Part shown: in pieces, positions 23,679-26,407 of the stretch
How positions within the stretch are numbered: the first letter of the stretch is position 1
Layout of the letters: every line of letters starts with the position of its first letter
Source of the DNA: CAZWXH01 sp964637725
Lineage (GTDB): Bacteria; Bacillota_I; Bacilli_A; Erysipelotrichales; Coprobacillaceae
DNA length: 26,407 bases
Assembly: GCA_964637725.1 (NCBI GenBank)
Contig: CAZWXH010000012.1
Coordinates: forward strand, 1-26,407
Direction: 5' to 3'
Notes under the pieces: generated by a model
Told to the model about the DNA's origin: nothing
The model's database searches: none
Seen by the model: only the letters and a program-made list of their open reading frames with translations
Position numbers and translations under genes: made by a program

Positions 23679-26075
23679 TTATTTGACAACAATATTAACA
23701 ATCTTGTTTTTAACAACAATGACTTTGACAATATCCTTACCTTCAGTATGAGTCTTAACATTATCTTGTTCAAATGCAACACTCTTTACTATTTCATCAT
23801 CTTCATCCTTATTAACAGTTATCTTACCACGAAGTTTCCCATTAACTTGAACGGCCATCTCTACCGAATCTTGAACAAGCATTGCCTCATCATAAGTTGG
23901 CCACTCAACATAAGCTATTGACTCGTTGTGTCCTAACATTTGCCATATTTCTTCACCAATATGTGGAGCAATACAACTAAGCATCTTAATCAAACTTTCT
24001 GCATATGGACGATAAAGTGTATTTGCTTTATAAGCATCATTTACAAAAATCATCATTTGTGAGATTGCTGTATTAAAACCTAAAGTTTCATAATCTGAAG
24101 TCACTTTTTTAACAGTTTGATGATAAACAAAGTCTAAAGAGTGATCATTATCATCTGATAACTTATTTGATTCTATAATCAAACGATAGACACGATCCAA
24201 CCATTTTCTTGCACCATCAACACCACTTTCACTCCATGGTTTACTCGCTTCTAAAGGTCCCATAAACATTTCATATAAACGAAGAGTGTCCGCACCATAT
24301 GTTTCTACGATAATATCAGGATTAATAACATTTCCTTTTGACTTACTCATCTTTTCACCATTACCACCAAGAATCATTCCTTGATGATATAGTTTTTGAA
24401 ATGGCTCAGGATGTGATAAAACACCTTTGTCATATAAATATCTATTCCACATACGTGAGTATAGTAAATGTCCAACAGCATGTTCAGGTCCACCAACATA
24501 TAAATCAACTGGCAACCAATGATCAAGTAATTTTTTATCTGCTATTTCTTTATCATTATGTGGATCAATATAACGCATATAATACCAACTACTTCCAGCA
24601 CTACCAGGCATCGTACTTGTTTCACGTTTACCGACTTTTCCATCAATATTAACATTAACCCAATCTACTGCTTTATCCAATGGTGATCCTCCAGTTGCTG
24701 AAGGTGAATAATCTTGTAGTGGAGGTAATATTAAAGGTAATTGATCATCAGATAATGCAATTGATGAACCATCATCAAAATTAACGATTGGAATAGGTTC
24801 ACCCCAATATCTTTGACGAGCAAATATCCATTCTCTTAAACGATAATTAATTTTTTTAACGCCACACTTATGTTCACTTAGCCATTTTGTCATTGCATTT
24901 ATGGCATCTTCTTTATTCATTCCATCTAAAAAATCTGAGTTAATGTGTAATCCATCTTGTGTCCATGCTTCTTCTTCAACATTTCCACCTTCTAAAACAG
25001 GAATAATCTCAAGATTAAACTTTTTCGCAAATTCATAGTCTCGTTCATCATGCGCAGGAACTGCCATAATTGCCCCTGTTCCATATCCTGCGAGTACATA
25101 GTCAGAAATCCAGATAGGAATTTCTTTTTGATTAACAGGGTTAATCGCATATGCCCCAGTAAAAACACCACTCTTATCTTTGTTTAATTCAGTACGTTCT
25201 AATTCAGATTTTGTTGCACAGGCTTTTACATATGTATCAATAGCTTTCCTTTGTGCATCTGTTGTTATTTTTTCTACCAATTCATGTTCTGGTGCCAATA
25301 CGCAGTATGTTGCCCCAAATAGTGTGTCACTACGTGTTGTAAAAACAGTAAATGACTCACCATATCCAGCAACCTTAAATTCCACATGAGCACCGATTGA
25401 TTTTCCAATCCAGTTTTTTTGAATTTCTTTTGTAGAATCAGGCCAATCAATAGACTCCAATCCTTCAAGAAGCTTTTCTGCATATTTAGGAATATCAATA
25501 ACCCATTGTTTCATATTCTTACGAACAACAGGATAACCACCACGTTCACTTTTACCATCAATAATTTCATCATTAGCTAAAACAGTTCCTAGTTCTTCAC
25601 ACCAGTTCACTGGAATATCAACATTTCTTGCTAAACCATCTTTATAAAGTTGTTTGAATATCCATTGAGTCCATTTGTAATAATCAGGATCAGCAGTTGA
25701 AATACATTTATCCCAATCAAAAGAAAATCCCAACATTTTTAATTGTTTTGTGAATGTTTCAATATTTTCTAATGTAAAGCCTTCAGGATGATTTCCTGTT
25801 TTTATAGCATATTGTTCAGCTGGTAAACCAAAGGCATCAAAGCCCATTGGATGTAAGACATTGAAGCCTTGCATTCTTTTCATTCTAGACATAATATCCG
25901 TAGCTGTATATCCTTCTGGATGTCCTACATGTAAACCTTGTCCTGATGGATATGGAAACATATCCAAAGCATAATACTTAGGCTTAGAAAAATCCCAGAC
26001 ATCAGTTTTAAATGTCTCATTCTTATCCCAATACTCTTGCCACTTCTTTTCTATATGTTTGTGATCAAACGGCAT
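23679..26075 (-). CDS. leuS: Leucyl-tRNA synthetase
   Basis: Class I aminoacyl-tRNA synthetase that charges tRNA-Leu. At 798 residues it has the normal bacterial length (B. subtilis about 804). The HIGH-like motif is HVGH in PYPSGQGLHVGHPEGYTA (about 41-58), and the second motif is MSKSKGN (about 574-580). The CP1 editing domain with TTRSDTLFGATY and the Thr-rich editing pocket lies at about 220-420. The C-terminal anticodon-binding and tail domains end in VVKNKIVNIVVK. ATG 26075 follows AGGAGGG eight bases upstream. Expression is controlled by a leucine T-box leader and terminator directly in front. It is monocistronic. Confidence 0.98.
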   Translation of the reverse strand: MPFDHKHIEKKWQEYWDKNETFKTDVWDFSKPKYYALDMFPYPSGQGLHVGHPEGYTATDIMSRMKRMQGFNVLHPMGFDAFGLPAEQYAIKTGNHPEGFTLENIETFTKQLKMLGFSFDWDKCISTADPDYYKWTQWIFKQLYKDGLARNVDIPVNWCEELGTVLANDEIIDGKSERGGYPVVRKNMKQWVIDIPKYAEKLLEGLESIDWPDSTKEIQKNWIGKSIGAHVEFKVAGYGESFTVFTTRSDTLFGATYCVLAPEHELVEKITTDAQRKAIDTYVKACATKSELERTELNKDKSGVFTGAYAINPVNQKEIPIWISDYVLAGYGTGAIMAVPAHDERDYEFAKKFNLEIIPVLEGGNVEEEAWTQDGLHINSDFLDGMNKEDAINAMTKWLSEHKCGVKKINYRLREWIFARQRYWGEPIPIVNFDDGSSIALSDDQLPLILPPLQDYSPSATGGSPLDKAVDWVNVNIDGKVGKRETSTMPGSAGSSWYYMRYIDPHNDKEIADKKLLDHWLPVDLYVGGPEHAVGHLLYSRMWNRYLYDKGVLSHPEPFQKLYHQGMILGGNGEKMSKSKGNVINPDIIVETYGADTLRLYEMFMGPLEASKPWSESGVDGARKWLDRVYRLIIESNKLSDDNDHSLDFVYHQTVKKVTSDYETLGFNTAISQMMIFVNDAYKANTLYRPYAESLIKMLSCIAPHIGEEIWQMLGHNESIAYVEWPTYDEAMLVQDSVEMAVQVNGKLRGKITVNKDEDDEIVKSVAFEQDNVKTHTEGKDIVKVIVVKNKIVNIVVK

Positions 26076-26093
26076 AACGATTTCCCTCCTTAT

Positions 26094-26125
26094 AAATAAA
26101 AAAAGTCATCCTATCTAAGGACGAC
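26094..26125 (-). terminator. T-box-controlled terminator before leuS
   Basis: Minus strand GTCGTCCT pairs with AGGATGAC (8 bp including one G-T, five-base loop, 26105-26125), followed by seven Ts. Uncharged tRNA binding to the T-box would favour the antiterminator instead. Confidence 0.9.
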
Positions 26126-26319
26126 ATTATCGCGTTACCACCTTAGTTCATGAATAAATTCATGCCCTCAACACTTTAACGCAGTGATACGTTAGAAACT
26201 ACTTCATTCATTTCTACATCTCCAAGACGAGTTCATTGCCTTCTCTCACTTGTTTTCACCAACCACAAGCTCTCTACAGAAATTAGAACAATTACTATTT
26301 CTTTTCATTGATTTTAACT
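26094..26319 (-). promoter_or_regulatory. Leucine T-box leader of leuS
   Basis: The T-box sequence AAGGTGGTAACGCG (26131-26144, minus strand; variant of AGGGTGGNACCGCG) contains the TGGT that pairs with the NCCA end of uncharged tRNA. Upstream lie a long Stem I region (about 26215-26285, with GAGAG.. and AGTAG-like loops) and a Stem III (TAACG/CGTTA). The specifier is probably CTC (Leu), complement of 26229-26231, in the context AATGAACTC. A terminator follows. Specifier and gene agree. Confidence 0.93.
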
Positions 26320-26325
26320 GCTATT

Positions 26326-26353
26326 ATTATATCATATGTTTTTTGAAATACAA
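26326..26353 (-). promoter_or_regulatory. Promoter of the leuS leader
   Basis: Minus strand TTGTAT (26348-26353) - 16 bases - TATAAT (26326-26331) with an extended TGA before the -10. This places the transcript start about seven bases further down, around 26319. Confidence 0.7.
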
Positions 26354-26364
26354 CAGTTTTCCTT

Positions 26365-26407
26365 TTATTGTTTTAATGCTTCAATTGTATTCATCTTCAT
26401 GACATAA
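26365..26407 (-). CDS. Last codons of an upstream gene, perhaps an FtsX-type ABC permease
   Basis: An open minus-strand frame enters from the right edge and ends YVMKMNTIEALKQ then TAA (26365-26367). The KMN.IEAL pattern is common at the C-terminus of FtsX/MacB-type ABC transporter permeases (KMNPIEALR), but 13 residues cannot prove it. The leuS promoter lies 12 bases downstream. Confidence 0.35.
   Translation of the reverse strand, partial: YVMKMNTIEALKQ

Noticed and set aside
24338..24652. Plus-strand ORF of 104 codons inside leuS
   Set aside because: Antisense shadow; composition (many His, Tyr and Gln) mirrors leuS codons and there is no ribosome-binding site.

Overview
The window (about one third G+C) looks like chromosome from a low-GC, spore-forming Firmicute. 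Evidence: a small acid-soluble spore protein, EzrA, a T-box in front of leuS, strong AGGAGG ribosome-binding sites, and the order rpsD - ezrA - cysteine desulfurase - thiI - SASP - ackA, which parallels Bacillus subtilis. The short SMC and protein flavour suggest the Erysipelotrichia/Coprobacillaceae side, but that is inference. Every intact gene lies on the minus strand, so transcription runs from high to low coordinates.

From the right edge: a scrap of a probable ABC-permease gene ends at 26365. Next come the promoter and leucine T-box for leuS (23679-26075), an AEC-family permease (22601-23536), and an unusual ROK-like protein carrying a PTS EIIB-like domain (20975-22381) with a palindrome over its probable -10. 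rpsD (20085-20690) has a consensus promoter and a structured leader. ezrA, a cysteine desulfurase and thiI follow; the last two form a tRNA-thiolation pair. Then come a sporulation SASP gene with a SigG-like promoter, and acetate kinase.

The middle holds an NrnA-like DHH phosphoesterase overlapping by 8 bp a gene for a three-TM membrane protein. That gene is broken by a 50-bp fold-back insertion at 12106-12155; deleting exactly those 50 bp restores one 552-codon frame. It is followed by a 1118-residue protein of 27 Sel1-like repeats, part of which is built from a repeated five-repeat block. The 465-bp gap after it carries what looks like a decayed IS30-type transposase fragment.

The left third (7586 to the left edge) is one tightly packed apparent operon: response regulator - histidine kinase - smc - ftsY - ylxM - ffh (ffh runs off the edge). 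Chromosome organisation and membrane-protein targeting genes are thus co-transcribed with a two-component system. No CRISPR array, tRNA, rRNA or intact mobile element was seen. The most noteworthy items are the fold-back mutation, the EIIB-ROK protein, the Sel1 super-repeat protein and the two-component/smc operon.
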